A stretch of DNA of 43,884 nt. It comes from JAICTV01 sp035634055. Lineage in GTDB: Bacteria; Planctomycetota; Phycisphaerae; Tepidisphaerales; Tepidisphaeraceae. Shown piece by piece: positions 15,637-23,827 of the stretch. Location: positions 1 to 43,884 of the forward strand of contig DASQDR010000075.1 in NCBI GenBank assembly GCA_035634055.1. The letters are read 5' to 3'. The notes beneath the pieces are model-generated. The model was given only the letters and a program-made list of their open reading frames with translations. It was not told the origin of the DNA and made no database searches. Each line of letters begins with the position of its first letter. The first letter of the stretch is position 1. A program made the translations under genes and the position numbers.

Positions 15637-17571
15637 CTACTCCGGCAGCAGCGTGTTTTGCATCTTGGTGCGGACGGCCTGCGCGGCCTGGGGTTGCTTG
15701 GTTTCATCCAGCAGGTCGGCGTAGCGTTGGGCGATGCGGTAGTAAGGCGTCGTCCGCGCGTGCCGCCTGGGCGAAGGGCGGGGCATGGCGTTAAACAACT
15801 CGCGGTAGACCGCTTCCAGCTTCGGCAGGTCCTCGAGCTTGCGCAGCAGCGGGTCGAGGCGCGACACCGCCGCCAGCAGGACCGGGCCGGACTGGCCGTG
15901 GCGGCGGAGCAGGTCGATGAGCTGCTCGACCGCCGCCGTCCGCCGCGCCGCCTCGATGTCGCGGTCGATCCCCGCGAGCTTCACCTGCGCCGCGATCTCC
16001 GGGCGGTCGGGGAACGCCGCCGCCAGCCGCTTTACCTCCGCCGCGTACTGGTCCGGCGCGCGCTCCTTGATCATCCGCAGCCGCACCTCGACGGCGAATT
16101 GCGGGTACGGCCGCGCCAGGTGCTTCTGCACCATTTCCTCCATCGTCTTCACCTGCGCCTCGGTCAGCTTCTGCGCGCTGGCGAGGTCCGCCAGGTCGAA
16201 CCATGGCCGGCGGTTGCACGGCGACAGCTCCGCGCTGCGCGCCAGCATGGCCGGTCGGTCCTCCTGCGGCACCAGGTCGATCACCTTGTGCAGCGCCACC
16301 GACGCCTGGCGGTCGCGCGGCGTGGTGCCGGCCAGGCCGGCGATCACCGCAACCTCGGCATCGGGGAGGGTCTCGTACGTTTGCGGGTCCACCACCTCCC
16401 CCGGCCAGCCGCCGTGCTCGGGGTAGCGCGCCACGTTCCACGCGGCCCCGCCACCCCCGCCCCCGCCGCCCCCGCCGGCGCGGGGTTGGAGGTACGCCAC
16501 CCACGCCGGCTGCTCGCCGTCGCCGGCGCCGACGCTGGCAGCCGCGCGGCACGGGGCCGACGGCACGCCTGCCGCCTTGGCGACCTGGCTGGCGAAGTAC
16601 GCCGCGTCGGCGCACGCCCCGCCGCGGCGCAGCAGGTTGGGCAGCACGTAACTTTGCTCGGTCAGAAAATCGCGGTCGCGGTCGTAGGTGGCCCCGGGGC
16701 GGTACGGGACATCGAAGAAGGTGGCGGCGACGTCGGCGCGTGGGCCGTACCGGCCGGTCGCCCAGCGCAGCTCCTCCTCGCCCAGGCTCACGTCCACGAC
16801 GTAGACCAGCAGCTCGGCCGGCGTCTTGCGCGGGTCAAAGCGGAGCTGGCGAGCACCGGTGAGAAAGTGGCGGAAGACGCCGGCGACGACGGCCGGGTCC
16901 ACCTTCACCTCCTCGTCCCCCGCCGCCGCGCCGCCCGCGCCGCCGAAGCGCTCCGGCGCGTCCCACACCAGCGCGGTGGCCGCCGCCAGCTCCGCGTGGT
17001 CGTCGAGCTGCAGGCGGAAGTCGGCGCGGAGGAGGCGAAGCACTTCCAGCACGCGGTCCGGCGGGTCGCCAGTGGTCGCGTTCATCATCAGCACCGGGAA
17101 CAGCCGCGGCTGCGCCGGCAGCCACGCGAGCGTGTCCACCTGCCCCGGCGCGAGCTGCCCGCGCACGCGCTCGAAGTAGCGGCCGAACTCGCGCAGCGAC
17201 GCGAGCAGGATCAGCTCATCGGGATTGGCGGCGGCGACGTTGTCGAGGAGCTCGCGCAGCCTCGGCTCCGCCCCACGTGCGACCTGTCCGACCCGCCCCT
17301 CCCGCGCCAGCTCGCGGGCGCGCAAGAGGCGGGGATCCAGGGGAGCGGTCGTCGGCTTGGATGAAGGGCGCACGCCCGCGGCAAGGGCGGCGCTGGCGGC
17401 AGTGCCGGTGAGCACAGTCGTGGTGCTAGAAGCAGTGATGGCGATGAAGCCAGGAATCGCGCGCGATGCGGCGACGGCGTTAAAGTCGGAGGTCGAGCGG
17501 CACGTTACCACGCCGAGCGTCGGCGGCAGGACCACCAGCGCGACCGCGACGACGGCGGCTACGGCTCGCAC
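15637..17571 (-). CDS. Exported protein with a transglutaminase-like core, function unknown
   Basis: A 644-residue protein with an N-terminal hydrophobic signal or anchor (about 3-24). The middle (about 300-385) looks like a papain/transglutaminase-like core: RRGGACADAAYFASQVAKAAGVP places a candidate nucleophile Cys after GGA, followed by YPEHGGWPGEVVDP with His and Asp in plausible order. A Gly run lies just before it. The C-terminal 200 residues are helical and TPR-like. Whether it is an active peptidase is inference. The start is GTG 17571, which overlaps the end of the upstream glycosyltransferase gene by 13 nt, so the two are likely co-translated. Confidence 0.75.
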   Translation of the reverse strand: MRAVAAVVAVALVVLPPTLGVVTCRSTSDFNAVAASRAIPGFIAITASSTTTVLTGTAASAALAAGVRPSSKPTTAPLDPRLLRARELAREGRVGQVARGAEPRLRELLDNVAAANPDELILLASLREFGRYFERVRGQLAPGQVDTLAWLPAQPRLFPVLMMNATTGDPPDRVLEVLRLLRADFRLQLDDHAELAAATALVWDAPERFGGAGGAAAGDEEVKVDPAVVAGVFRHFLTGARQLRFDPRKTPAELLVYVVDVSLGEEELRWATGRYGPRADVAATFFDVPYRPGATYDRDRDFLTEQSYVLPNLLRRGGACADAAYFASQVAKAAGVPSAPCRAAASVGAGDGEQPAWVAYLQPRAGGGGGGGGGGAAWNVARYPEHGGWPGEVVDPQTYETLPDAEVAVIAGLAGTTPRDRQASVALHKVIDLVPQEDRPAMLARSAELSPCNRRPWFDLADLASAQKLTEAQVKTMEEMVQKHLARPYPQFAVEVRLRMIKERAPDQYAAEVKRLAAAFPDRPEIAAQVKLAGIDRDIEAARRTAAVEQLIDLLRRHGQSGPVLLAAVSRLDPLLRKLEDLPKLEAVYRELFNAMPRPSPRRHARTTPYYRIAQRYADLLDETKQPQAAQAVRTKMQNTLLPE

Positions 17572-18488
17572 GGCTCATGTCCCCACATCGCGGCCGCCGC
17601 GGCGTACACCTTGGCGACCGACAGTTTCTCCAGCGCCGCCTCGCGCAGCACGTGCACGCGCGGCCCGAGCGGCCGCCAGAGGGCCGGGTCGGTCGGCCCG
17701 AACAGCGCGAGCGTCGGCACGCCCATCGCGCCCGACAGGTGCGCGGGGCCGCTGTCGTTGCAGATGACCGCGCCGGCGGAGCGCAGCTCGTTGAACAGCT
17801 CGAGGTACGTCGCCGGGCGGCGCACGCTGGTCGCCACCGTTTCCAGCGCCTTCACGTCCTCGGCGGAAAACCGTTCCAGCTCCACCTCGCCGAGCAGGAC
17901 GCGCACGTCCCGCCGCCCCCGGCGGACCCGCTCGATGAGCTGGACGAAGCGGTCGATCGGCCAGCACTTGTCGCGCGCTCCGCTGCCGGGGTGGACGACG
18001 ACGTCGCCGTCGTGCGAGCGCCCGCTACCGACGCCGCGGGCGTTGATCGAGCGGATCATCTGCTCCACCGCCCCGCGCACGGCCGGCGCGGATTTGAGCT
18101 GCTCGAGCAGCCACTGACTGGCGTGGGCGGACCAGCCGTCCGGTGGAATCGTCTTCAGGGCGACCACCTGCGCCTCCGGCGCGCGGGCGCGGAGCGGGTC
18201 GGGCGATTCGCCGAGGAAGCTGTATACGGCGTGGGCGCCGTCAAGCAGGTTTCGGGCGCGCTCACCCAGCGGAACGCCGGGCGCGGAGAAGAGCGAGCGC
18301 CAGCCGGGCTCGATGTCCGACGCTTCCACCCGCAGCGCGGCCTCCGCCAGCGCGCCCTTGGAGTGCGGGGCGACGACGATGATCCGGCTCTGCGGGTGCA
18401 GCCGCGCCAGCGCGAGCACGAGCGGCCAGGCGAGGACGAAGTCGCCGAGCGCGCCGGCGTGAAGGATCAGGACGTTGCGGCGGAGCAC
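17559..18488 (-). CDS. Glycosyltransferase family 9 (heptosyltransferase-like)
   Basis: About 309 residues, resembling the ADP-heptose:LPS heptosyltransferase family (GT9). The N-terminal motif NVLILHAGALGDFVLAWPLV holds the GDxxxxxP signature. The C-terminal half has VVVHPGSGARDKCWPIDRFVQLI and the nucleotide-sugar site CNDSGPAHLSGAMGVPTLALFGPTDP. In this family such enzymes extend the LPS inner core or related glycans. I chose GTG 18488 because the family normally begins two or three residues before this strand; an ATG at 18563 would add 25 residues of unconvincing sequence. The overlap with the downstream exported protein suggests a shared envelope role. Confidence 0.88.
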   Translation of the reverse strand: MLRRNVLILHAGALGDFVLAWPLVLALARLHPQSRIIVVAPHSKGALAEAALRVEASDIEPGWRSLFSAPGVPLGERARNLLDGAHAVYSFLGESPDPLRARAPEAQVVALKTIPPDGWSAHASQWLLEQLKSAPAVRGAVEQMIRSINARGVGSGRSHDGDVVVHPGSGARDKCWPIDRFVQLIERVRRGRRDVRVLLGEVELERFSAEDVKALETVATSVRRPATYLELFNELRSAGAVICNDSGPAHLSGAMGVPTLALFGPTDPALWRPLGPRVHVLREAALEKLSVAKVYAAAAAMWGHEPCEP

Positions 18489-18738
18489 GCCGAAGATTAG
18501 ACCCCGCCAGAGGCGCGGGCCGCAAGCGCGGGAACGTTTCAGCGGGTTCACGTTAAAGGCCATCGGGCCCGGGCCGCCGCCCGTTGGCCGCGGGCTGGCT
18601 GGCGATCTACAGGAGGCGCGTCGTCCCCAGGCGCCTCATGCACGCGGCTCCGCGTCCGGCGCGCTTGGCGCCGGGAGTGCGCCGCAGGGGCGAGGGGAAC
18701 CGCATTGTGCCGGTGCGACCCCCAGCACGCGGGTGGGC

Positions 18739-19962
18739 TCAGAGGGCGCGCTCGATCCACCCGCCGCCGAGGACGATGTCGTCGTCGTATAACACCACCG
18801 CCTGCCCCGGCGTGACCGCGGGCTGCGGGGCGTCGAACGTCACCTCGAACTCGTCGGCGCCGGTCACCCGGAGCGTCGCGGGGACGGGCTGGTGGTTGTA
18901 GCGAATCTTGGCCAGGCACTTCATCGTCACCGCCTGGCGCGGGCGCGAGCTGAGGAAGTTGACCTGCCGGGCCACCAGGCCGGTGCGGTCGAGCAGTGAC
19001 TTCTCACCGAGCGTGACGCGGTTCTCTGCCGGGTCAATGTCCACGACGTAAATCGGGTAACCGAGCGCGACGCCGACGCCCTTGCGCTGGCCGATGGTGA
19101 AGTGCTGGTGTCCCTGGTGCTCGCCGAGGAGCTGACCGTCGGCGGTGACGAGTTTCCCCCGGCGAAATGTTTCAGGTGAGCGCCGGCGGACGAGCCCTGC
19201 GTAGTCCTGGTTGGGGACGAAGCAGATCTCCTGAGAGTCGGGCTTGTTGAAGACCGGCAGGTTCAGTTCCGCCGCGATCGCTCGCACGTCGTGCTTTTCG
19301 TAGCCGCCGATCGGCAGCAGCGTGTGCTCGAGCGTCTGACGGCTCATGCCGAAGAGGACGTAGCTCTGGTCCTTGCGGTGGTCCAGGCCGCGCAGCAGCG
19401 CCTTCGCGCCGGTGGCGGGATCGACGCCGACGCGCGCGTAGTGGCCGCTGGAGACGAAGCGGGCGCCGACGGCCTCAGCATACTTGGCGAGCTTGCCGAA
19501 CTTCAGCCAGTCGTTGCAGCGCACGCACGGGTTGGGCGTGCGGCCGCGGTTGTACTCCGAGACGAAATAGTCGATGACCCGGCCGAAGTCATCCTCGAAG
19601 TTCAGGACGTAGAACGGCACGCCGAGCAGCCCGGCGACGCGGCGGGCGTCGGCGGCGTCCAGGACGGAGCAGCAGCCCTGCTTTTGCTTCGCTGGCCCCG
19701 CGTCACCAGCGCCCATCGCGCCGATGCTACCCGCGCCGCTACTGACCCCAATGGTGTCAGTGGCAGCTGCTTCGCCGGTCGCGCCGTCGGCGAGATCGCA
19801 CGTTTCGTCGGCGCGCGGGTCCATCTCGACACCCTTGGGGGAGCCGAGCCGCATGAAGACGCCGATGACGTCGTAACCCTGGCGCAGCAGGAGCGCGGCG
19901 GCGACGGAACTGTCGACGCCGCCGCTCATCGCTACCACGACCTTTTCACGCGCGCTTTCCAT
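18739..19962 (-). CDS. mnmA: tRNA-specific 2-thiouridylase
   Basis: A 407-residue MnmA, which thiolates U34 of tRNA-Lys, -Glu and -Gln. The PP-loop is SGGVDSS (13-19). The catalytic cysteines are Cys146 in TPNPCVRCN and Cys247 in SQEICFVP. The C-terminal segments HFTIGQRKGVGVALG and the beta-barrel with LYDDDIVLGGGWI are typical. It has an insert of about 55 residues (41-95) between MRLG and the QGCCS segment, rich in Gly/Ala and acidic residues, where many homologues have fewer than 20. ATG 19962 is the start. mnmE, acting on the same wobble uridine, lies 7 kb away, not in an operon. Confidence 0.95.
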   Translation of the reverse strand: MESAREKVVVAMSGGVDSSVAAALLLRQGYDVIGVFMRLGSPKGVEMDPRADETCDLADGATGEAAATDTIGVSSGAGSIGAMGAGDAGPAKQKQGCCSVLDAADARRVAGLLGVPFYVLNFEDDFGRVIDYFVSEYNRGRTPNPCVRCNDWLKFGKLAKYAEAVGARFVSSGHYARVGVDPATGAKALLRGLDHRKDQSYVLFGMSRQTLEHTLLPIGGYEKHDVRAIAAELNLPVFNKPDSQEICFVPNQDYAGLVRRRSPETFRRGKLVTADGQLLGEHQGHQHFTIGQRKGVGVALGYPIYVVDIDPAENRVTLGEKSLLDRTGLVARQVNFLSSRPRQAVTMKCLAKIRYNHQPVPATLRVTGADEFEVTFDAPQPAVTPGQAVVLYDDDIVLGGGWIERAL

Positions 19963-20110
19963 CCGTTCGTCGCCGGGGCCCGCGAGGAGGGGCGGCCGGC
20001 GGCGTCATTGTAGGACGGCAAAGGAAGAACGCACGCGCGCCGCGGTCAAGCGGTGCGAGGAAGCGGCCGGGCGCTGCGTGCGCCGGCGGCGGTCCGTGGC
20101 GTGAAACGGT

Positions 20111-20500
20111 TCAACCGCGGCCGCGGCTGACCTTCTCCAGCTGGCCCTTGACGCGCGCCTTGTCCTGCGGCGACGCCTTCTTGAGCTGCTGGATCTGCGC
20201 GATCATCTGGTCAGCCTGACCGGCGAAGACGCGGTCGAGCAGGTCCTTGAGCAGCAGGCGCTTGGTCTGCTGCTCGCCGACGGTCGCGGTGTAAATCTGA
20301 GGCCGCACCGACTCGTCGCGCTTGACGTACCGCTTGTCGTGCATGATCTGCACGAGCTTGAGCACGCTGTTGTACCCGCTGCCGCGGACAGGGCTCAAAA
20401 CATGGTAGATTTGACGAACGGTCGCACCGCCGGTCTCCCAAAGCACTGCGAGAATCTGGAGTTCGGCATCCGTTGGACGGGGTAATCTTGGTCTTGCCAC
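20111..20500 (-). CDS. BlaI/MecI/CopY-family transcriptional repressor
   Basis: A 129-residue winged-helix regulator. The N-terminal DNA-binding domain reads LTDAEL-like (PTDAELQILAVLWETGGATVRQIYHVLSP), then GYNSVLKLVQIMHDKRYVKR. The C-terminal helices contain LLKDLLDRVFAGQADQMIAQIQQ, the dimerisation part. Family members are usually paired with a BlaR1/MecR1 sensor protease. None is visible here: the next gene on this strand is mnmA and upstream is divergent leuA. The start is GTG 20500, seven nucleotides after a TATAAT and without a ribosome-binding site, so the mRNA is probably leaderless. A near-palindrome between the promoter boxes suggests self-repression. The stimulus is unknown. Confidence 0.88.
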   Translation of the reverse strand: MARPRLPRPTDAELQILAVLWETGGATVRQIYHVLSPVRGSGYNSVLKLVQIMHDKRYVKRDESVRPQIYTATVGEQQTKRLLLKDLLDRVFAGQADQMIAQIQQLKKASPQDKARVKGQLEKVSRGRG

Positions 20501-20507
20501 GCGGAGA

Positions 20508-20535
20508 ATTATAGCATTTCACTCGGGAGTAAACA
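20508..20535 (-). promoter_or_regulatory. Promoter and possible operator of the BlaI-type gene
   Basis: Minus strand: TGTTTA (20530-20535), 16-nt spacer, TATAAT (20508-20513), then 7 nt to the GTG start. Between the boxes lies the near-palindrome TTTCACTCGGGAGTAAA (plus strand, 20517-20533), an inverted TTT(C)ACTC. Autoregulation by BlaI-type dimers is common in the family; here it is inferred. Confidence 0.6.
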
Positions 20536-20737
20536 GGGCGCGGGGGCAAAATTCTGGTGACGCTCCCGCGGGCTGTTTCCCGCCCCGTCGCCGGCGTCAG
20601 GGGAATTCGTCTAACGGTCGGAACTCGGGTCGGGGTCTCGGGTACCGCTCCGTTGGTAGCCGCCAATTTCCCGCGTGCGTCATCCAACTGAAGAGGCGCG
20701 CCCGGCGTCGGGCGCGGGTTGACGTTCAGCAAACATC

Positions 20738-20766
20738 TTGACATCCGCGGCCCCGCCCGTTACAAG
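20738..20766 (+). promoter_or_regulatory. leuA promoter
   Basis: TTGACA (20738-20743), 17-nt spacer, TACAAG (20761-20766). The consensus -35 and optimal spacing make this one of the clearest promoters in the window. The predicted transcription start, about 20772-20774, falls only 3-5 nt before the ATG of the leader peptide. Confidence 0.75.
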
Positions 20767-20776
20767 GCTCGGCAAC

Positions 20777-20848
20777 ATGCAGCGGTTCCCCCTGCTTCCG
20801 GCTCGACTTCCGCTGGCCCTTCGGGGTCTGGGAAATCTTCGCGCCTGA
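20777..20848 (+). CDS. Leucine-rich leader peptide of leuA
   Basis: A 23-residue peptide, MQRFPLLPARLPLALRGLGNLRA, i.e. 7 Leu of 23, using CTG and CTT codons, ending TGA at 20846-20848. No Shine-Dalgarno is visible, but the predicted transcript starts 3-5 nt before the ATG, so leaderless initiation is plausible. It lies directly upstream of mutually exclusive hairpins and a terminator before leuA, as in leuL-type attenuators. Ribosome stalling at Leu codons when Leu-tRNA is scarce would free segment 2 to block the terminator. The peptide itself probably has no other role. Confidence 0.72.
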   Translation: MQRFPLLPARLPLALRGLGNLRA

Positions 20849-20920
20849 ATCGCAGGAAACGCTGCTTAGATGAATTTCGAGCCGGCCCTGCGATCACGCG
20901 ATCGCGGGGTTTTTTTGTTT
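20779..20920 (+). promoter_or_regulatory. leuA transcription attenuator (alternative pairings 1:2, 2:3, 3:4)
   Basis: Segment 1 (20779-20795, inside the leader peptide) can pair with segment 2 (20852-20865): GCAGCG/CGCTGC, TTCC/GGAA, TGC/GCA. Segment 2, ATCGCAGG (20849-20856), is perfectly complementary to segment 3, CCTGCGAT (20887-20894). Segment 3, as part of 20886-20895, pairs instead with segment 4 (20900-20909) to form the terminator stem. A further 9-bp match, CCGGCTCGA (20798-20806) with TCGAGCCGG (20877-20885), could support the terminator state. All pairings were read by eye. Confidence 0.72.
20886..20920 (+). terminator. Intrinsic terminator within the leuA leader
   Basis: A 10-bp stem (20886-20895 with 20900-20909, one G-U pair), 4-nt loop ACGC, followed by TTTTTTTGTTT. 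It lies 35 nt before the leuA ATG and downstream of the leader peptide, so it must be bypassed for leuA expression. Confidence 0.85.
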
Positions 20921-20954
20921 AATCGGCGGGACGCATTCTAGCGCGGGAGCAGTT

Positions 20955-22502
20955 ATGGACACCGTTCGAATCTTCGACACCACGTTGCGCGACGGCGAAC
21001 AGAGCCCCGGGGCGACGCTCACCCGCCCGGAAAAAGTCGAGATCGCGCGGCACCTCGAGCAGATGGGTGTGGACGTGATCGAGGCGGGCTTCCCGATCGC
21101 CTCCGACGGCGACTTCGAGGCGGTCCGCGCCATCGCCGCGGAGATCACGCGCTCGGTCGTCTGCGGGCTGGCCCGCTCGACGCCGAAGGACGTTGCCCGC
21201 GCCGGCGAGGCCGTCCGCCACGCGAAGATGGGCCGCATCCACATCTTCTGCGCCACCTCCAAGATCCACCGCGAGCACAAGCTGAAGAAGGGGCGCGATG
21301 AGATCATCCGCATCAGCACCGAATCCATCAAACAGGCGCTGGAGTACACCCGCGACATCGAGTTCAGCCCCGAGGACGCCAGCCGGACGGAGCTGGACTT
21401 CCTGGAGGAGATCGTGCAGGCGGCGATCGAGGCGGGCGCGACGACCATCAACATGCCTGACACCGTCGGCTACGCCACGCCGCACGGGTACGGCGAGATC
21501 TTCGCCCACATCCGCAAAAGGCTGAACACCGACGCGCGCGGCGTCGTGCTCTCGTCGCACTGCCACGACGACCTGGGGCTGGCGGTCGCCAACTCATTGT
21601 CGGCGGTCGAGAACGGCGCGCGGCAGGTCGAGTGCACCATCAACGGCATCGGCGAGCGCGCCGGTAACGCCGCGCTGGAAGAGATCGTGATGGCCATCCG
21701 CACGCGGCAGGACCACTACAATGTCCGCACCAACATCGACGCCACCAAGATCTTCCCCGCCAGCCGGATGGTCAGCACGCTCACCGGACTGCTGGTGCAA
21801 CGGAACAAGGCGATCGTCGGCGAGAACGCCTTCGCGCACGAATCCGGCATTCACCAGGACGGCGTCCTGAAGCGCCGCGACACCTACGAGATCATGGACC
21901 CGGCCCACGTCGGCATCGCCAAGAACGAGCTCGTTCTCGGCAAGCATTCCGGCCGGCACGCCTTCAAGGACCGCGTCACCCAGCTTGGCTACGCGCTGAG
22001 CCCGGAGCACCTCGAGTCTGCGTTCAACAAGTTCAAGGCGCTGGCGGACAAGAAGAAGGAAGTGTTCGACGAGGACATCGAAGCCTTGGTTGACGAACAG
22101 CTCGAGCTCGACATCAAGCTCTGGGAACTGGCCGGCATGCAGGTCACCAGCGGCAGCAACACCGTCCCCACCGCCACCGTCACGCTGAAGGACCACAGCG
22201 GAGAGGCCACCACCGACGCCAGCATCGGCGACGGCCCCGTGGACGCCATCTACTCCGCCATCCAGCGGCTGACCGGCATCAAGGTGAACCTGACCGACTA
22301 CCGCATCCGCGCCGTCACCAAGGGGAAGGACGCGCTGGGCGAGGTGCAGATCGAGCTCGAACACAGTGGAAAGAAGATCCGCGGGCGCGGGGTGAGCACG
22401 GACATCCTTGAGGCCAGCGCGCTCGCGTACCTGGCAGCAATCAACCGATTGCGATCACTCAACGACCGCGAGCGTTTCGTGACGCAGCATTCTTCGGTTT
22501 AA
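20955..22502 (+). CDS. leuA: 2-isopropylmalate synthase
   Basis: A 515-residue enzyme condensing acetyl-CoA with 2-oxoisovalerate, the first step of leucine synthesis. The catalytic TIM barrel begins FDTTLRDGEQSPGATLT with the metal Asp13. SSHCHDDLG carries metal ligands His202 and His204, followed by NGIGERAGNAALEEIVMAI. The C-terminal LeuA dimer/regulatory domain (about 385-515: QVTSGSNTVPTATVTL and DAIYSAIQRLTG) normally binds leucine for feedback inhibition. ATG 20955 follows GGGAG by 7 nt. It is transcribed from the promoter at 20738 through a Leu-rich leader and terminator, so it is probably controlled by both attenuation and allostery. No other leu gene is adjacent. Confidence 0.96.
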   Translation: MDTVRIFDTTLRDGEQSPGATLTRPEKVEIARHLEQMGVDVIEAGFPIASDGDFEAVRAIAAEITRSVVCGLARSTPKDVARAGEAVRHAKMGRIHIFCATSKIHREHKLKKGRDEIIRISTESIKQALEYTRDIEFSPEDASRTELDFLEEIVQAAIEAGATTINMPDTVGYATPHGYGEIFAHIRKRLNTDARGVVLSSHCHDDLGLAVANSLSAVENGARQVECTINGIGERAGNAALEEIVMAIRTRQDHYNVRTNIDATKIFPASRMVSTLTGLLVQRNKAIVGENAFAHESGIHQDGVLKRRDTYEIMDPAHVGIAKNELVLGKHSGRHAFKDRVTQLGYALSPEHLESAFNKFKALADKKKEVFDEDIEALVDEQLELDIKLWELAGMQVTSGSNTVPTATVTLKDHSGEATTDASIGDGPVDAIYSAIQRLTGIKVNLTDYRIRAVTKGKDALGEVQIELEHSGKKIRGRGVSTDILEASALAYLAAINRLRSLNDRERFVTQHSSV

Positions 22503-22708
22503 ACGGCGCGGCGCGCGGGCCGCCGGCGGACGCACCCGTGCTGCGGGCGGGCGCTCCCATGCTCCGCGCGGCACCGGCGGAAAGACCCTCGCGCAGGCCG
22601 CTCGGCCGTGTACTCGGCGAAGTCGTGAGCGGTCGGACCAGCGCGCGTGATTGTTCTCTTCTCCATTTGCTGTTTTGACCGTTCCACGGCGCGCGCCGCC
22701 GCGCAACC

Positions 22709-23578
22709 ATGTGCGGTGTCAACATGACCGACGCGCCGACAACAAGCGAGCCGACCCATGCCAGCGCCGCTGCGAAGGAGCGCGACGAGGAGGTGAAATC
22801 TCGCTCCGCCCCCAGCGGCAAAATCGTCTACAGCGCGATCCTGCGCGAGGCAAACGAGGAACTTCGGCGCCCGTCGTCCGCCCTCTTCTGGTCCGGGCTG
22901 GCGGCGGGGTTATCGATGGGGTTCTCACTGGTTGGCGAGGGGCTGCTTCACGCCTACCTGCCCGACGAGCGCTGGCGGCCGCTGGTGGCGAAGTTCGGAT
23001 ACAGCCTTGGTTTCCTGATCGTCATCCTGGGCCGGCAGCAACTCTTCACCGAGAACACCCTCACGCCCGTCCTGGGGCTGCTGAAGCGCCGCGACGGCAA
23101 GACGCTGGTGAACCTGCTCCGCCTGTGGGGCGTCGTGCTGCTGGCGAACCTGATCGGCGCGCTATTCTTCGCGGGGGCGGCCATCGGGACCGACGCGTTT
23201 CAGCCTGAGGTCAAGCGATCGTTCCTCGAACTGGGGCACAAGGCACTGGAGGTCGGCTTCGGCGCCGCGCTGCTCAAGGGGATCTTCGCCGGCTGGCTCA
23301 TCGCGCTGATCGTCTGGCTGCTCCCGTTCGCCGAGTCCGCGCGCATCTGGGTGATCATCTTCTTGACCTACATCGTCGGGCTGGCGTCGCTGACGCACAT
23401 CGTCGCGGGCGCCGCCGAAGTTTTCGTCGTCTGCTGGGCGGGGGAGAAATCCTGGACGACGACGCTCTGCGGCTTCCTCCTCCCCACCCTGATCGGCAAC
23501 ACGATCGGCGGCGTGACCCTGGTGGCCGCGCTGAACCACGCGCAGGTCGTCGCGGGCGGCGCGGGCGACGATCTCTGA
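22709..23578 (+). CDS. Formate/nitrite transporter family protein (YfdC-like)
   Basis: A 289-residue membrane protein of the FNT channel family. After a hydrophilic N-terminus (about 45 residues) come six predicted helices: FWSGLAAGLSMGFSLVGEGLL, FGYSLGFLIVILGRQQLFTENT, a helix near VVLLANLIGALFFAG, FGAALLKGIFAGWLIALIVWLLP, IIFLTYIVGLASLTHIVAGAAEVF, and FLLPTLIGNTIGGVTLVA. The QLFTENTLTP and THIVAGAAE blocks resemble the YfdC subgroup rather than FocA or NirC. The substrate is undefined. ATG 22709 and ATG 22724 are both possible; neither has a good ribosome-binding site. It is preceded by leuA but 206 bp apart. Confidence 0.88.
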   Translation: MCGVNMTDAPTTSEPTHASAAAKERDEEVKSRSAPSGKIVYSAILREANEELRRPSSALFWSGLAAGLSMGFSLVGEGLLHAYLPDERWRPLVAKFGYSLGFLIVILGRQQLFTENTLTPVLGLLKRRDGKTLVNLLRLWGVVLLANLIGALFFAGAAIGTDAFQPEVKRSFLELGHKALEVGFGAALLKGIFAGWLIALIVWLLPFAESARIWVIIFLTYIVGLASLTHIVAGAAEVFVVCWAGEKSWTTTLCGFLLPTLIGNTIGGVTLVAALNHAQVVAGGAGDDL

Positions 23579-23725
23579 TAATGATCAGGCACGCGCCTCC
23601 AGAGGCGTAACGACGCGCGCCGCATCGTGCGCGACTGTTCGGGAAGGCGAGGCGGCAAACTCACGCGGACCAGCAGCGAGCGGGATCGCGGTGCAGGGAT
23701 TCTACGCGCAGCGGCCGTGGCGGAT

Positions 23726-23752
23726 GGAGGCTTAGCGACTCGATAAGCCTCC
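23726..23752. terminator. Candidate hairpin between convergent genes
   Basis: Perfect 9-bp stem, GGAGGCTTA (23726-23734) with TAAGCCTCC (23744-23752), and a 9-nt loop. It lies between the FNT gene (plus) and endonuclease IV (minus). There is no U-run on either side, so efficient intrinsic termination is uncertain. Confidence 0.45.
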
Positions 23753-23827
23753 TGCCCCTCTCCCGCCCCCTTCGCCAGAGGGCAAAGCAGCGGGAGCAGC
23801 GAGTCGCCGCCGCCCGCAGCGCGCGAG

